Notes: generated by a model from the letters alone, not told the origin. Numbered from the stretch's first letter, positions 1 to 9,756 are shown. The stretch: 64,000 bases of DNA from Magnetococcales bacterium WMHbin3 (GCA_002753185.1 PDZX01000011.1:1-64000); one strand, 5' to 3'. Numbers and translations: made by a program.

Positions 1-738
1 CGCCCTCTTGCTGACCCGCACCGCGAATTTCACCAATAAATACCCCCCTGCCGGCACGGCGAGCAGCATCGGCCACCACGCCACCATGAAATCCGAGGTG
101 GCGATCAGGGCGCGGGTGTGCAGGGGCGGGGTCTCGCCCATGCCGGTAATGAACTCCATCAATTGCGGGACCAGAAAAATCATCATGAAGAAGACCAGGG
201 AGAGAACCGCCAGACCGACCACGCTGGGATAGATCATCACCTTCTTGGCCTGGGCGAGCAGTTCGTCCTCCCATTTCAGGGATTCGGCGAGATTCTGGAA
301 GATGGTCTCCAGTTGGCCGGTGCGCTCGCCCATCAGGATGAGCTGCACGAAGATGGGGTCGAAGACGCGGGGATGGCTCGCCATGGCGTCGGAGAGGGTC
401 TTGCCGCTCTCCACGTCCTCGACCAGCGAGACCGCCACCTCCTTGAGCCGGGCGTTCTCCACCCCGTCGCGGAAGTCGCTCAGCCCCTTGAGGATCGGAA
501 CCCCGGCGCGGATCAACTGCTCCATGTGAAAGCAAAAGAGGATGAGATCCTTGCGGCTCGCCCCGCGCCGGAAGGCCGTGCGGCCCTCGCGGCCCCCGGC
601 CTGACGCTCCTTGTGGCTGATGAGCATCAGCGACAGGCGGTCCAGGCGCAGTTCCAGGTCGTCGAGGTTGGCCGCCTCGATGGTCCCCTTGCGGATGCGG
701 CCAGCGGGATCGGTGGCCTTGTAGGCGTATTCAGGCAT
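1..738 (-). CDS. mshG: MSHA/type II secretion inner-membrane platform protein MshG (partial, 3' end outside window)
   Basis: The protein starts MPEYAYKATDPAGRIRKG, the usual GspF/PilC/MshG opening, and 246 codons are visible before the window edge. It contains the first GspF repeat (about residues 65-190), with the conserved segment around LVEDVESGKTLSDAM and HPRVFDPIFVQLI, followed by a hydrophobic segment (VMIYPSVVGLAVLSLVFF). A second hydrophobic stretch lies near residue 220. GspF-family proteins sit in the inner membrane and couple the pilus ATPase to pilin assembly. The start overlaps the end of the upstream ATPase gene by 8 bp, so they are co-transcribed. The second GspF repeat would lie beyond the window. 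Confidence 0.9.
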   Translation of the reverse strand, partial: MPEYAYKATDPAGRIRKGTIEAANLDDLELRLDRLSLMLISHKERQAGGREGRTAFRRGASRKDLILFCFHMEQLIRAGVPILKGLSDFRDGVENARLKEVAVSLVEDVESGKTLSDAMASHPRVFDPIFVQLILMGERTGQLETIFQNLAESLKWEDELLAQAKKVMIYPSVVGLAVLSLVFFMMIFLVPQLMEFITGMGETPPLHTRALIATSDFMVAWWPMLLAVPAGGYLLVKFAVRVSKRA

Positions 739-3466
739 TGGGCAAACTCCTCGGATCCGGCGCCTCGGAGCGGCCCAGCACGCGGGTGATCTCGTCGATG
801 CCGGTGGTCCCCAGCAGGACGTGGCGCACCCCGTCCTCCCACAAGGTGGAAAACCCCCGCTCCCTGGCGGCCTGGCGGAACTCGGCGGGATGGGCGCCGC
901 GCGCGATCAGGTCGTGGAAGTGGTCGTCGGTGAACAGGGCCTCCATGACACAGATGCGCCCCTTGTAGCCGGTCCCGCCGCAGGCCGGACAGCCGACCGG
1001 GTCATGGACCTGGCCGAAATCGTGCTCCCGCTCCTCCGGGAGGCGCAGCCGCCTGGCCAGGGAGGGGTCGGGGGGGTGGGGCCGCCGGCATTGCAGGCAG
1101 AGCCGGCGCAGCAGGCGCTGGGCCAGCACGCCGATGATGTTGCCCGTCAGCATGTGGGGGGCCAACCCCATGTTGATCAGGCGGGGTACGGCGGCCAGGG
1201 CCGAATTGGTGTGCAGGGTGCTGTAGACCTGGTGCCCGGTCATGGCCGCGCGCAGGGCCATCTGGGCGGTCTCCAGGTCGCGGATCTCCCCCACCAGGAT
1301 CACGTCCGGATCCTGACGCAGGATCGAGCGGATGCCGGAAGCGAAGTCGAGCCGGATCGCCTCGTTGACCGAGGTCTGGAGGATGAAGGGCATGGGGTAC
1401 TCCACCGGGTCCTCCTGGGTCATGATGTTGCGTTCCCTGGCGTTCAGGGAGGAGATCATGGAGTAGAGGGTGGTGGTCTTGCCGCTGCCGGTCGGCCCGG
1501 TGACCAGGATGATCCCTTCCGGGGTGCCCATCATGTGGTCGAGGATGGCGCGGTTGCGGGCCGAAAGGCCGAGGGCATCCAAAGAGAGGATCCGCCTGGT
1601 CCGGTCCAGGATGCGCAGCACGATGTTCTCGCCGTGCAGGGTGGGCTGGCTGGAGCAGCGGAAATCGATCACCGAGGCCCCGAAGGTCATGTCGAAGTGG
1701 CCATCCTGGGGCAGGCGGGTCTCCGAAATGTCCATGCCGGCCATCACCTTGAGCCGCACGGTGATGGCGGCCTGGAACTTGCGCGGCAGGGAGCGCACCG
1801 GATGCAACACCCCGTCCAGACGATGGCGGATCTCCAGAAAACCGGCCATGGGACCGAAATGGATGTCCGAGGCCTCCCGCCGGATGGCGTCCACCAGCAG
1901 GGCGTTGACCAGCCGCACCACCGGATGGGTGAACTCGCCGCCGCCGGGGGAAAGGCTGGCGAGGTCCACCTCGCCGCTTTCGATCTCGCGCAGGATGCCG
2001 TCCACCGACAGTTCGAAGCCGTAGAGCCGGTCGAGGGCCTCGTTGATCCCGCTTTCCGTGGCCAGTTTCGAGGTGACTGTGACCCCGTCGGGGAGACGGG
2101 CCATCAGGCGGTCCAGGATGGGCATGTCCAGGGTATTGGTCATGGCCACCACCAGATGGCGTTCTCCGGGGGACCAGGAGACCGGCACCACGCCATGACG
2201 GCGGGCGAAATCCTTGGGAATGAGGCTGGCCATCTCCGGGTCGAGGGTCAACTGACGCAAATCGACGCTCTCCTGGCTGAGGACCTCCCCCAGCAGGTCG
2301 CGCATGCGCGCCTCGCTCAGAAAACCCAGGGTGACCAGCACCTTGCCCAGGGGCTGACGGGTGCGGTTCTGTTCGTTGAGGGCGATCTGCAACTGGTCAC
2401 GGGAGATGGCCCGCCGCTCCACCAGGACATCCCCCAGCCGCCGGGCCGGCATGGGCGAGGCATCATGCGCCCGCTCTGGGGCGGGGCCAGGCTCCGCCAG
2501 GCGTTCGCGCAGCCACGCGGGCAGCCAGGCGGCGATGCCGGCGACCGGATAGCCGGCCTCCCCGTGACGACCACGCATGAGCAGCCGGGCATAGAGCAGA
2601 TCGATCTCCCCGTCCCCCTCCGGCAGGGGACCACCGCCGATGCGCCCGGCCACTTCCGAGGCGCGCAGGAGATGATAGCGCGTCAGGTCGTCGCGTTCGG
2701 TCAGACACGCGGCGAGGATGGCGGCGTCGGCATCGGGGTGGATCACGAAGGCGCTCAGCGGCGCCTCCCCGGGCAGCAGACGCAGACTGGCCAGATACAT
2801 GCGGGTCCTGGCCACCTCGGCACGGATGGCCTCGGCGCGGGCTGCGGCATCGGCGGGCAGGCCGGGGATCATGCGGCCCAGGATGGTGCGGCCCTCGTGG
2901 AAGCAGACCTGGCGCTGTCCCTCGGCGTTGAAGTGGATCAACACGGCGCTGGCGGACCGGATCGGGGTGGCCAGGCGCAGCAGGGCGCGGGCCAGCAGCG
3001 GCACGGACCACAGGCCGAGCACGGGCAGACGGCGCTCGCGGGCCAGGCGGAGCCAGGGTTCGATCCGCTCCGGCTGGGTCAGGCCGCAGAAGAGCACCCG
3101 CTCATGGCCGGGTTGGCCGCGTCCCTGGGACTCCGCCAGCCGGAAGGGAGTGGCGCGGAACAGCCGGCTCAAGCGCGTGCCGATCAGATCGCGACGGTCG
3201 GCGCCCAGCAGGTGGGGGATCGTCTCCCGGTGCAGATCCTCCTCCTGGAGGTCGGCCAGCAACAGGAGCGGGGCCGCCTGATCGGCAAGGAAACGGGCCG
3301 CCTCCCGCGCCCCTTCCTCGGAGTTGGCGAAGCGGACCCGCTCGCCGTGCCGCTCCCCTTCCCAAAGCGACAGGGTGACCTGGCGGTCGTTGAGGATCGC
3401 CAGCCACTTCCGTCGCGCCAAACGGATGCTGATGGTTTGCGCAATTCGCGCCGTCAGGGTATGCAT
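731..3466 (-). CDS. GspE/MshE-family assembly ATPase with an extra N-terminal actin-like (MshI/PilM-like) region
   Basis: 911 aa, far longer than the usual 560-600 aa of MshE/PilB. Residues about 340-450 are an MshEN domain (RRLGDVLVERR and LGKVLVTLGFL), the fold that binds c-di-GMP in Vibrio MshE. The ATPase core follows with Walker A GPTGSGKTTTLYSM (about 650), Walker B region RQDPDVILVGEIRD (about 715) and a C-terminal four-cysteine zinc knuckle (CLQC and CPAC). The first ~330 residues have no membrane segment. Blocks such as EVARTRMYLASLRLL recall PilM/MshI/GspL ASKHA-like domains, which is a judgement by eye. The start at 3466 follows a GGGGAGG ribosome site; an in-frame upstream ATG at 3544 lacks one. 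It is the second of two tandem ATPases. Confidence 0.85.
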   Translation of the reverse strand: MHTLTARIAQTISIRLARRKWLAILNDRQVTLSLWEGERHGERVRFANSEEGAREAARFLADQAAPLLLLADLQEEDLHRETIPHLLGADRRDLIGTRLSRLFRATPFRLAESQGRGQPGHERVLFCGLTQPERIEPWLRLARERRLPVLGLWSVPLLARALLRLATPIRSASAVLIHFNAEGQRQVCFHEGRTILGRMIPGLPADAAARAEAIRAEVARTRMYLASLRLLPGEAPLSAFVIHPDADAAILAACLTERDDLTRYHLLRASEVAGRIGGGPLPEGDGEIDLLYARLLMRGRHGEAGYPVAGIAAWLPAWLRERLAEPGPAPERAHDASPMPARRLGDVLVERRAISRDQLQIALNEQNRTRQPLGKVLVTLGFLSEARMRDLLGEVLSQESVDLRQLTLDPEMASLIPKDFARRHGVVPVSWSPGERHLVVAMTNTLDMPILDRLMARLPDGVTVTSKLATESGINEALDRLYGFELSVDGILREIESGEVDLASLSPGGGEFTHPVVRLVNALLVDAIRREASDIHFGPMAGFLEIRHRLDGVLHPVRSLPRKFQAAITVRLKVMAGMDISETRLPQDGHFDMTFGASVIDFRCSSQPTLHGENIVLRILDRTRRILSLDALGLSARNRAILDHMMGTPEGIILVTGPTGSGKTTTLYSMISSLNARERNIMTQEDPVEYPMPFILQTSVNEAIRLDFASGIRSILRQDPDVILVGEIRDLETAQMALRAAMTGHQVYSTLHTNSALAAVPRLINMGLAPHMLTGNIIGVLAQRLLRRLCLQCRRPHPPDPSLARRLRLPEEREHDFGQVHDPVGCPACGGTGYKGRICVMEALFTDDHFHDLIARGAHPAEFRQAARERGFSTLWEDGVRHVLLGTTGIDEITRVLGRSEAPDPRSLPNA

Positions 3467-3540
3467 GGCCTCCCCGCAAGTTGAGTTCCGGACCAACGGA
3501 CACGCTTTGTGCCCGCATCCATGGATAACACGGCAAGCGG

Positions 3541-5268
3541 TCAACCTTCAAGACGTTTGGACAGATCCAGCACGCGGGTGATCTCTTCCAGGCTGGTGGC
3601 GCCTTCCACCACCCGGCGAATGCCGTCCTCGGCCATGGAGGAGATCCCCTTGCGGCGCGCCAGCTCGGCGATGGCGGTCTTGGCCGCCCCCTTTTCGATC
3701 AGGGCGTCGAAATCGTCGTCGATGCGGATCGCCTCCATGACGGTCATGCGGCCCTTGAAGCCGATGAATTGACATTTCGCGCAACCCACCGCCGTCCGCA
3801 GCATCACCTCGCTCCCCTCCTCCAGCCCCAGCAGGCGACGCTCCAGGGGCGTGGGGGGATGGGCGCCCTTGCAGGCCGGACACAACACCCGCACCAGCCG
3901 CTGGCTGAGAATGCCGATGATGTTGCCGGAGAGAATCTCCGCGCTGACCCCCATGTCGAGCAGACGGGGAAACACCCCCAACGCGGAGTTGGTGTGCAGG
4001 GTGCTGTAGACCTGATGCCCGGTCATGGCCGCGCGCAGGGCCATCTGCGCCGTCTCCTTGTCGCGGATCTCGCCCACCAGGATGATGTCCGGATCCTGGC
4101 GCAGCATGGAGCGGATCCCGTTGGCGAAGTCGAGATTGGCCGCCGGATTGACCGCAGTCTGCCGCACCATCTGCATGGGATACTCCACCGGGTCCTCGAG
4201 GGTCATGATGTTGACCTGCTCGGTATTGAGATAACTCAGCATCGAATAGAGGGTGGTGGTCTTGCCGCTCCCGGTGGGGCCGGTGACCAGAATGATCCCC
4301 TCCGGCTTGGCCATCATCAGCTTGAGGATCTTCAAGGTGTTCTTGGCCAGCCCCAGATCCTCCATGCGCATGATCCCCTTGTTGCGGTCCAGGACGCGCA
4401 ACACCAGGTTCTCGCCGAAGGTGGTGGGCTGGGCGGCCACCCGGAAGTCGATGGCCCGCGAGGCGATGTTGAAGGAAAAACGACCGTCCTGGGGGGCGCG
4501 GGTCTCGGCGATGTTCATCCCCGCCAGCACCTTGATCCGCACCACCATGCCGGAGAGATAATCCCGATGCAGGCTGCGCACCTCGGACAACACGCCGTCG
4601 ATGCGGTAGCGGATCCGCACGAAGCCCATCTCCGGCTCGATGTGGATGTCCGAGGCGTCGCGATGCACGGCGTCGGTCAGCAGCATCTCCACCAGCCGGA
4701 CCATGGGGTGGCTGAACTGCATGGCCTGGTCCGAGGAGAGGTTCTCCAGATCGACGGCGCCGGTCTCCAGCTCGCGGATGATCCCGTCCAGGGAGACCTC
4801 GACCCCGTAGTACTTCTGGATCGCGCGGGCGATCTCCGTCTGGCCGGCCAGCACGGTGCGGATGGTGATCCCGTCGCGGATGTTGGCCTGGATCTTGTCG
4901 ATCACCGCCACGTCCTGGGTATCGGCCATGGCCAGGGTAAGGGTGGCGGTCCTGCCGTCCCAATCCACCGGGATCACCTGGTGCCGCTCCACCAGCCGCT
5001 TGGGCAGCACGGCCAGGACCCTGGGGTCGAGCCGGGTATTGTCCAGATCCATGCTGGCCTGGCCCAGGGCGCTGCCCAGCAGATCCCGCATCACCTGCTC
5101 GGGAATGAACCCCAGCTTGACGATGATGCGCCCCAACTGTTCGCCGGTCTTCTTCTGCTCGGTGAGGGCGATGGCGAGCTTGTCGGCCGTGATGAGATCG
5201 GCCTCCAGGAGGATGTCGCCCAGCCGGCGCCGGTTGTGGGGGGATGCGGAGGGAGGCGTCGCGCTCAT
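3541..5268 (-). CDS. mshE: MSHA-like pilus assembly ATPase MshE
   Basis: 575 aa, the normal length for the family. An N-terminal MshEN domain (RRRLGDILLEADLITADKL, then LGRIIVKLGFIPEQ) is expected to bind c-di-GMP. The hexameric ATPase core has Walker A GPTGSGKTTTLYSML (about residue 326), an Asp box/Walker B with RQDPDIILVGEIRD (about 390), and four C-terminal cysteines (CPAC and CAKC) that bind zinc in this family. It powers pilin polymerisation at the inner-membrane platform. The start ATG overlaps the stop of the upstream TPR gene (ATGA), so translation is coupled. It is followed after 74 bp by a second, longer ATPase of the same family. Confidence 0.93.
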   Translation of the reverse strand: MSATPPSASPHNRRRLGDILLEADLITADKLAIALTEQKKTGEQLGRIIVKLGFIPEQVMRDLLGSALGQASMDLDNTRLDPRVLAVLPKRLVERHQVIPVDWDGRTATLTLAMADTQDVAVIDKIQANIRDGITIRTVLAGQTEIARAIQKYYGVEVSLDGIIRELETGAVDLENLSSDQAMQFSHPMVRLVEMLLTDAVHRDASDIHIEPEMGFVRIRYRIDGVLSEVRSLHRDYLSGMVVRIKVLAGMNIAETRAPQDGRFSFNIASRAIDFRVAAQPTTFGENLVLRVLDRNKGIMRMEDLGLAKNTLKILKLMMAKPEGIILVTGPTGSGKTTTLYSMLSYLNTEQVNIMTLEDPVEYPMQMVRQTAVNPAANLDFANGIRSMLRQDPDIILVGEIRDKETAQMALRAAMTGHQVYSTLHTNSALGVFPRLLDMGVSAEILSGNIIGILSQRLVRVLCPACKGAHPPTPLERRLLGLEEGSEVMLRTAVGCAKCQFIGFKGRMTVMEAIRIDDDFDALIEKGAAKTAIAELARRKGISSMAEDGIRRVVEGATSLEEITRVLDLSKRLEG

Positions 5269-6614
5269 GATCCCGGCCCGGCCCGTTCCAGGATGGCGAT
5301 GCGGCGCTTCACGCCCTGTTCGTCGAAACCGGCCCCCCCGCGCTTCGCCAGCGCCCGCAGGGCCTCGTGGTAGAAGCGCAGGGCGGCGGCTTCCTGGCCC
5401 ATGCGATCCAGGGCGACCGCCAGATTGAAGACGATGTCCGGATTGTCCGGCTCCAGCCGGTAGGCGGAGAAGAACGCCTGTTGGGCCTCGGGCCAGTTCC
5501 TCTGTTCCGCGAAGAGATTGCCCAGGGCGAAATGGAGATGGACGGCATTGGGCTGATCCCCGATCAGTTGCCGCAGGCGGCTTTCGGCGCGCGCCGGATC
5601 GCCGCGATCGGCCAGCGCGGCCAGGCCGGCGATGGCCAGGCTGTCTTGCGGGTCCTCTCCCAGGATGGTCCGGTACAGATTGGCGGCCTGCTCCAGGCGG
5701 TTCTCCCGGATGGCGACCGAGGCCAGGCTGGCCATGGCGGAGTGGTTGTGGGGTTCTTCCCCGATCACCGCCTCGAAGCGTTGCCGGGCCATGGCCAGAT
5801 CCCCGTTCAGGAAGGCCTGGCGTCCCTCGCGCATCCAGCGTGGGGCATGGCTGACGGCTTCCGGCGGAGGAGGCGGAGGGGGCGGCGGCGGCATCTCCCG
5901 TGGCGGCGGTGGGGGATCGGGCGGGAGTTTTGGCGGCTCCGGGGCGGGGACGACCGGGACCGGCGCCACGACGGCGGGTGGGGGTGGCGGCGGTGGAGGA
6001 GGAGGCTCGACGACCGGTGCTGGCGCGGCAGGCGACGCGGCTTGCCGGACGACCGGACGCGGGCCGGTCGGGGCCAGGCCATCCTCGGAGAAAAACGTAT
6101 AAAAGTAACCGGCAGCGCCCAGACCGCACAAAAGCGCGATCCCACCCCCCAGGAGCCAAAACGGGCGTCGGGAACGGCCCGGCGCCACCCCCCCTCCCGG
6201 AGCGGGCGGGACCGGAGCGGTCACGCGCAAGGATGGGTCCGGCACGAGCACCGGCTCCTTGACGGGCAAGAGAGGCTCCTCCTTGACGGTGACGGACTCC
6301 TTGAGCAGGGAGACCACCGCGACCTCGATCAGCGCATCCGGGAGCACGGCGGACCGGGGTTCGGGCAACGGGGCGGCGGCCTGCGCGACGACCGGGGGCG
6401 GATCCAGGGCGGGCAGCGCGCGTTCCGGCTCCTCCTCCTCGGCCCACTTGAAGGCCTCCGTCCGGATCTCCTCCTGTTCGTCTGGGATGAAGAGCAGCTC
6501 CAATCCACTGACTTGCGGCATCCCGCTCGTCCTGACCGGCTCGGGCATGGCGTTTTTGACGTCGCGTCCGATCTCCCGTTCCGTCTCCTGAAGCGTGTCG
6601 AGCAGCAGACTCAT
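5265..6614 (-). CDS. mshN: MshN-like bitopic TPR protein of the pilus locus
   Basis: 449 aa. The N-terminal ~165 residues are cytoplasmic and acidic. One membrane segment follows (FWLLGGGIALLCGLGAAGYF), then a long Pro/Ala/Val linker with runs of up to ten prolines that probably spans the periplasm. The C-terminal half is four to five tetratricopeptide repeats (for example LASVAIRENRLEQAANLYR and LGNLFAEQRNWPEAQQAFF). This layout and the position between the secretin and the ATPase match MshN of MSHA loci. The start at 6614 overlaps the secretin stop (ATGA). The role is inferred to be a periplasmic scaffold between inner-membrane machinery and secretin. Confidence 0.8.
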   Translation of the reverse strand: MSLLLDTLQETEREIGRDVKNAMPEPVRTSGMPQVSGLELLFIPDEQEEIRTEAFKWAEEEEPERALPALDPPPVVAQAAAPLPEPRSAVLPDALIEVAVVSLLKESVTVKEEPLLPVKEPVLVPDPSLRVTAPVPPAPGGGVAPGRSRRPFWLLGGGIALLCGLGAAGYFYTFFSEDGLAPTGPRPVVRQAASPAAPAPVVEPPPPPPPPPPAVVAPVPVVPAPEPPKLPPDPPPPPREMPPPPPPPPPPEAVSHAPRWMREGRQAFLNGDLAMARQRFEAVIGEEPHNHSAMASLASVAIRENRLEQAANLYRTILGEDPQDSLAIAGLAALADRGDPARAESRLRQLIGDQPNAVHLHFALGNLFAEQRNWPEAQQAFFSAYRLEPDNPDIVFNLAVALDRMGQEAAALRFYHEALRALAKRGGAGFDEQGVKRRIAILERAGPGS

Positions 6615-8326
6615 GGGAAGGCGCGGTCCCGCCGCCAATCCTCGGTCAACGGCTGCTCCCGCTCCCGGTACACCTCGCCATCGCGCGCGTCGAGCAAGGC
6701 GCGCGGCTCCGTCAAGACCACGGGACGCAGAAAGACCACCAGCTCGCTCTTGATCACGGAGTCGTCGCGATAGCGGAACAGCCCGCCCACGATGGGAAGT
6801 TCCGCCAAACCGGGCAGCCCGTCGGTCGCCTTCTTGCGGGATTGTTCCATCAATCCCCCCATGACCGCCACATGCCCGTTGGGGACGCGCAACACGGAAT
6901 CCATCTCCTGCACCTGCACCACCGGCACCTGAGGCGGCACGAAGTTGATGGTGCTGGTGAGGTTGAGCCGCAGGTTGGGATCGGGATTGTCCACCCACTT
7001 CTCCACCCGCTGGATGGTGGGACGGATGTTGAGGGTGATCATCTCGCTGTCGCTGATCTGCGGGGTGACCTGCATGATGAACCCCAGCGGCACGGTGCGA
7101 ATCTGGGTCTCGCTGGTCCCGGAGGTGCGCAGGGAACCGTTGTCGTTGAAAGTCGGCTCGGTGACCCGAATCTGAAAGTAGACCTCGTTGGTGGTCACCC
7201 GCAGAATGGCGGTCTGATTGTTGAGCACCGTGATGCGCGGCGAGGAGAGCACCTTGGTGGTGCCGAACTTGGAGAGCAGGCGCAGGGTGGCCGTCACGTC
7301 CCGGTGGCCCAGGACATCGGAAAGAAACGGCACCTTGGCCCGATGCACGGTCATCAAGCCGATCGGCGGGGTTCCCAGACGGTTGGCGATCATCAACGAG
7401 GCATTGTTGATATCGAGTTCGCCGTTCGCCTTGATCATCGCCCAGTTGATGCCGGACTGGAACTGGTCGGAGAGACGCACCTCGGCCACGGTGGCCTCGA
7501 TGAGCACCTGACGCTGGGCGCTGTGGACCACGTTGTCGATGAACTCCTGGACTTCCCGATGCTGGCGGGAGTTGGCCAGCACGCTGACCACGCCGGTGGA
7601 TTCGTTCCAGATGATCCGTTTGCTCTCCTCGCTCTTGCCTTCCTTCTTGTCCGCCGCCAGCTGCTCCTCCTTGCCGAGAACCTCGTTGAGATTGACGATC
7701 AGGTTCTTCCAGAAATCGAGGGTGGAGGAGGTGTCCAGCTTGACGGTGGAGCTGTTGTTGATGGTCGGGGCGTTGGCCCCGGTCGAGGCGACGGTGGTGG
7801 CGACCGAGACATCGGACGCCATCTTGCGAGCCGCCGCGACGTAATCCACCCGATAGGTGCGGCGGTAGGGGGCATCCGGCTCGACTTGCAGGACGTTGTC
7901 CTTGATCTGGTAGCGTAAACTGACCTGACGCGCGATGCGGTCCATGATGCGTGGCAGGGACTGGTCGATGGCGTTGAGGGTGACGTTGCCGGTGATGCCC
8001 GGCAGGATGTCCACGTTCATGCGGGCATCCCTGGCCAGGGCGAACAACACCTCGCGCACCGGCAGATCGGTCACCACCACGGTATAGGTGGCTTGCGACA
8101 TCGGCTTGCCGGCCACCGACTCCCCAGGCAGGAAGGGGGCGACCTTGACCGTGTCGGGAATGGAACTCGACCGTTCATCGACGGCCTGACCCTTGATCTC
8201 CTCCTGGAGCGGGGGCGTGGCGGCGGGCCGGGGGGCGCAACCGAGACCGATGGAGAGCACCCCCGCCCCCGCAAGCGCCAGCCAGCGGAAAAAGGGCGTG
8301 TCACGACGGACCGGGGAGGGGGTCAT
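6611..8326 (-). CDS. mshL: MSHA-like pilus secretin MshL
   Basis: 571 aa outer-membrane secretin of the PulD/GspD/MshL family. The N-terminus is a lipoprotein signal peptide with lipobox LSIGLGC, so Cys is the predicted lipidated residue. An STN-like domain follows (YTVVVTDLPVREVLFALARD). The C-terminal beta-barrel region (about 290-545) ends with the secretin signature around VMGGLMEQSRKKATDGLPG and LPIVGGLFRYR. It forms the pilus exit channel. Its stop overlaps the start of the TPR gene and its start lies 4 bp after the end of the AAA+ gene, so the genes form one operon. Confidence 0.92.
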   Translation of the reverse strand: MTPSPVRRDTPFFRWLALAGAGVLSIGLGCAPRPAATPPLQEEIKGQAVDERSSSIPDTVKVAPFLPGESVAGKPMSQATYTVVVTDLPVREVLFALARDARMNVDILPGITGNVTLNAIDQSLPRIMDRIARQVSLRYQIKDNVLQVEPDAPYRRTYRVDYVAAARKMASDVSVATTVASTGANAPTINNSSTVKLDTSSTLDFWKNLIVNLNEVLGKEEQLAADKKEGKSEESKRIIWNESTGVVSVLANSRQHREVQEFIDNVVHSAQRQVLIEATVAEVRLSDQFQSGINWAMIKANGELDINNASLMIANRLGTPPIGLMTVHRAKVPFLSDVLGHRDVTATLRLLSKFGTTKVLSSPRITVLNNQTAILRVTTNEVYFQIRVTEPTFNDNGSLRTSGTSETQIRTVPLGFIMQVTPQISDSEMITLNIRPTIQRVEKWVDNPDPNLRLNLTSTINFVPPQVPVVQVQEMDSVLRVPNGHVAVMGGLMEQSRKKATDGLPGLAELPIVGGLFRYRDDSVIKSELVVFLRPVVLTEPRALLDARDGEVYREREQPLTEDWRRDRAFP

Positions 8327-8330
8327 GGCG

Positions 8331-9749
8331 TCACCCGGTCACTGGCGGAGAAAGATCGAGCGCCAGTTTTCGCACCGTCAAGCCGAGGCGCTCCATGGTG
8401 CGGATGCTGGGACCGCCGGTTTTCACCCGCGCGGGCAGACGCGCCAGGAAGTTCCCGGCATCCTCGCGGGAGGAGAAGGCATTCAGGTAAACCAGCAGCG
8501 AACCGTCCTTGATCCGGAAGAGATGGATCTCCGGAGTGGGGACGACGCCGGTGAGTTGCGCCTTCAGGCGCTCCAGTCCGGAGTCGTCACGCAACTGCAT
8601 GAGCTGGATGGTCAGCCGATCGACCGGCTGGGCAGCCAGCCAGCGATGGGCGGCCAGAATCGGCTCCCGGAGCGGGTCGTTCGGCTTCAGATGGGGGGCC
8701 GGAGCGGGGGCAGCGTCATGGAACAACCGGGACTCCGCGAACATGGCCGGCTCGGAAGGGGACCAGCCCGATTCCCGCGCCACGGGTGGCGCCGCCTGCT
8801 CACGTGCGGGAGGGAGCGGATCCGGGCCATGGGAGAGGCTCAACGTGCCAGTGGCCCAGGCATGCCAGGCCATCCCTCCGACCAGCATCCCCACCACCCA
8901 GGTGACCAGACGCAACGGAGAAGGCACCCCTGGCCAGCGCCCCGCGACGCCCGACGAGCGGCCGGCATGCAGGGCATGACGGCAGGTGACGCGGTGGGCC
9001 GATTCCGTGGCGGAGTCGATCAGGGCCAGGTGGGCCAGATAATTGAGCCGCCGCAGGTCGCCTTGCGCCCGCCAATGCAGGACGCGCGCCGCGCAACGCG
9101 AGACCAGCCGCCCCCCGTCGCCTCCCGCCACCCGCAGACGGTGCGCCAGATAGTCGCGCGTCCCGGCCGGGGAGAAGGGACGCAAGGCGATGACGGTCGT
9201 GAACCGATCAAGAATTTGACGGGCCTCCGGGGCCGCCAGACGGAGATCCAGAACGGGCTGGCCGAAAAGAACGAATTGCAGGAGCGGGCTGGAGCCGGTT
9301 TCCAGATTGCCCAGCATGCGCATTTCCGCCAGGGTCTCCAAGGGGAGGCAGTGGGCCTCGTCGATCAGCACCACGGCGCGCTGGCCTTGACGCCGCAGCC
9401 CGACGAGCCATTCCAGCAGGATTTGCCGATCTTCCGGTTGCCCCTGCCCTTCCCCGGCCGGGACACGCCACTCCCGCAGGATGGCGCGGAGCAACTGGTG
9501 CGGCGTCAGATCGGGGTTGAGCAGCAGCGCCACCCGCGTGGTGGGGGGCAATTCCCGGCACACCACCCGGCACAGCATGGTCTTGCCGCTGCCAGCGGGG
9601 CCGGTCACCCGGCAAAAACCCTCCCCCTCCAGGATGGCCCGGCGCAGCCGCGTCACCTGTTCGCCAAGCCCGTGGCCCGGAAAAAACCGGCTGATCTCCG
9701 GCGTGAGCGAAAACGGGTAAGCGCGCAATTGAAAGTGATCCAAATACAT
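8331..9749 (-). CDS. mshM: MshM/ExeA-like AAA+ ATPase with membrane segment and SPOR-like C-terminus
   Basis: 472 aa. It opens MYLDHFQLRAYPFSLTPE, typical of ExeA/MshM proteins, with Walker A GPAGSGKTML (about residue 45) and Walker B VVLIDEAHCLP (about 128). One transmembrane segment lies near residue 285 (VTWVVGMLVGGMAWHAWA). A periplasmic C-terminal stretch (about 400-465; FRIKDGSLLVYLNAFSSRED) looks like a SPOR-type peptidoglycan-binding fold. ExeA-type ATPases help insert secretins through the cell wall, which fits its place just before mshL. The start at 9749 has an AGAGG ribosome site; a longer in-frame start at 9809 would overlap the previous gene. Confidence 0.85.
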   Translation of the reverse strand: MYLDHFQLRAYPFSLTPEISRFFPGHGLGEQVTRLRRAILEGEGFCRVTGPAGSGKTMLCRVVCRELPPTTRVALLLNPDLTPHQLLRAILREWRVPAGEGQGQPEDRQILLEWLVGLRRQGQRAVVLIDEAHCLPLETLAEMRMLGNLETGSSPLLQFVLFGQPVLDLRLAAPEARQILDRFTTVIALRPFSPAGTRDYLAHRLRVAGGDGGRLVSRCAARVLHWRAQGDLRRLNYLAHLALIDSATESAHRVTCRHALHAGRSSGVAGRWPGVPSPLRLVTWVVGMLVGGMAWHAWATGTLSLSHGPDPLPPAREQAAPPVARESGWSPSEPAMFAESRLFHDAAPAPAPHLKPNDPLREPILAAHRWLAAQPVDRLTIQLMQLRDDSGLERLKAQLTGVVPTPEIHLFRIKDGSLLVYLNAFSSREDAGNFLARLPARVKTGGPSIRTMERLGLTVRKLALDLSPPVTG

Positions 9750-9756
9750 ATTGCCT

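Noticed and set aside
821-3484. Long plus-strand open frame opposite the fused pilus ATPase gene
   Set aside because: Its Gln/Gly/His-rich translation matches no family; the minus strand encodes clear ATPase motifs. High GC makes such antisense frames common.
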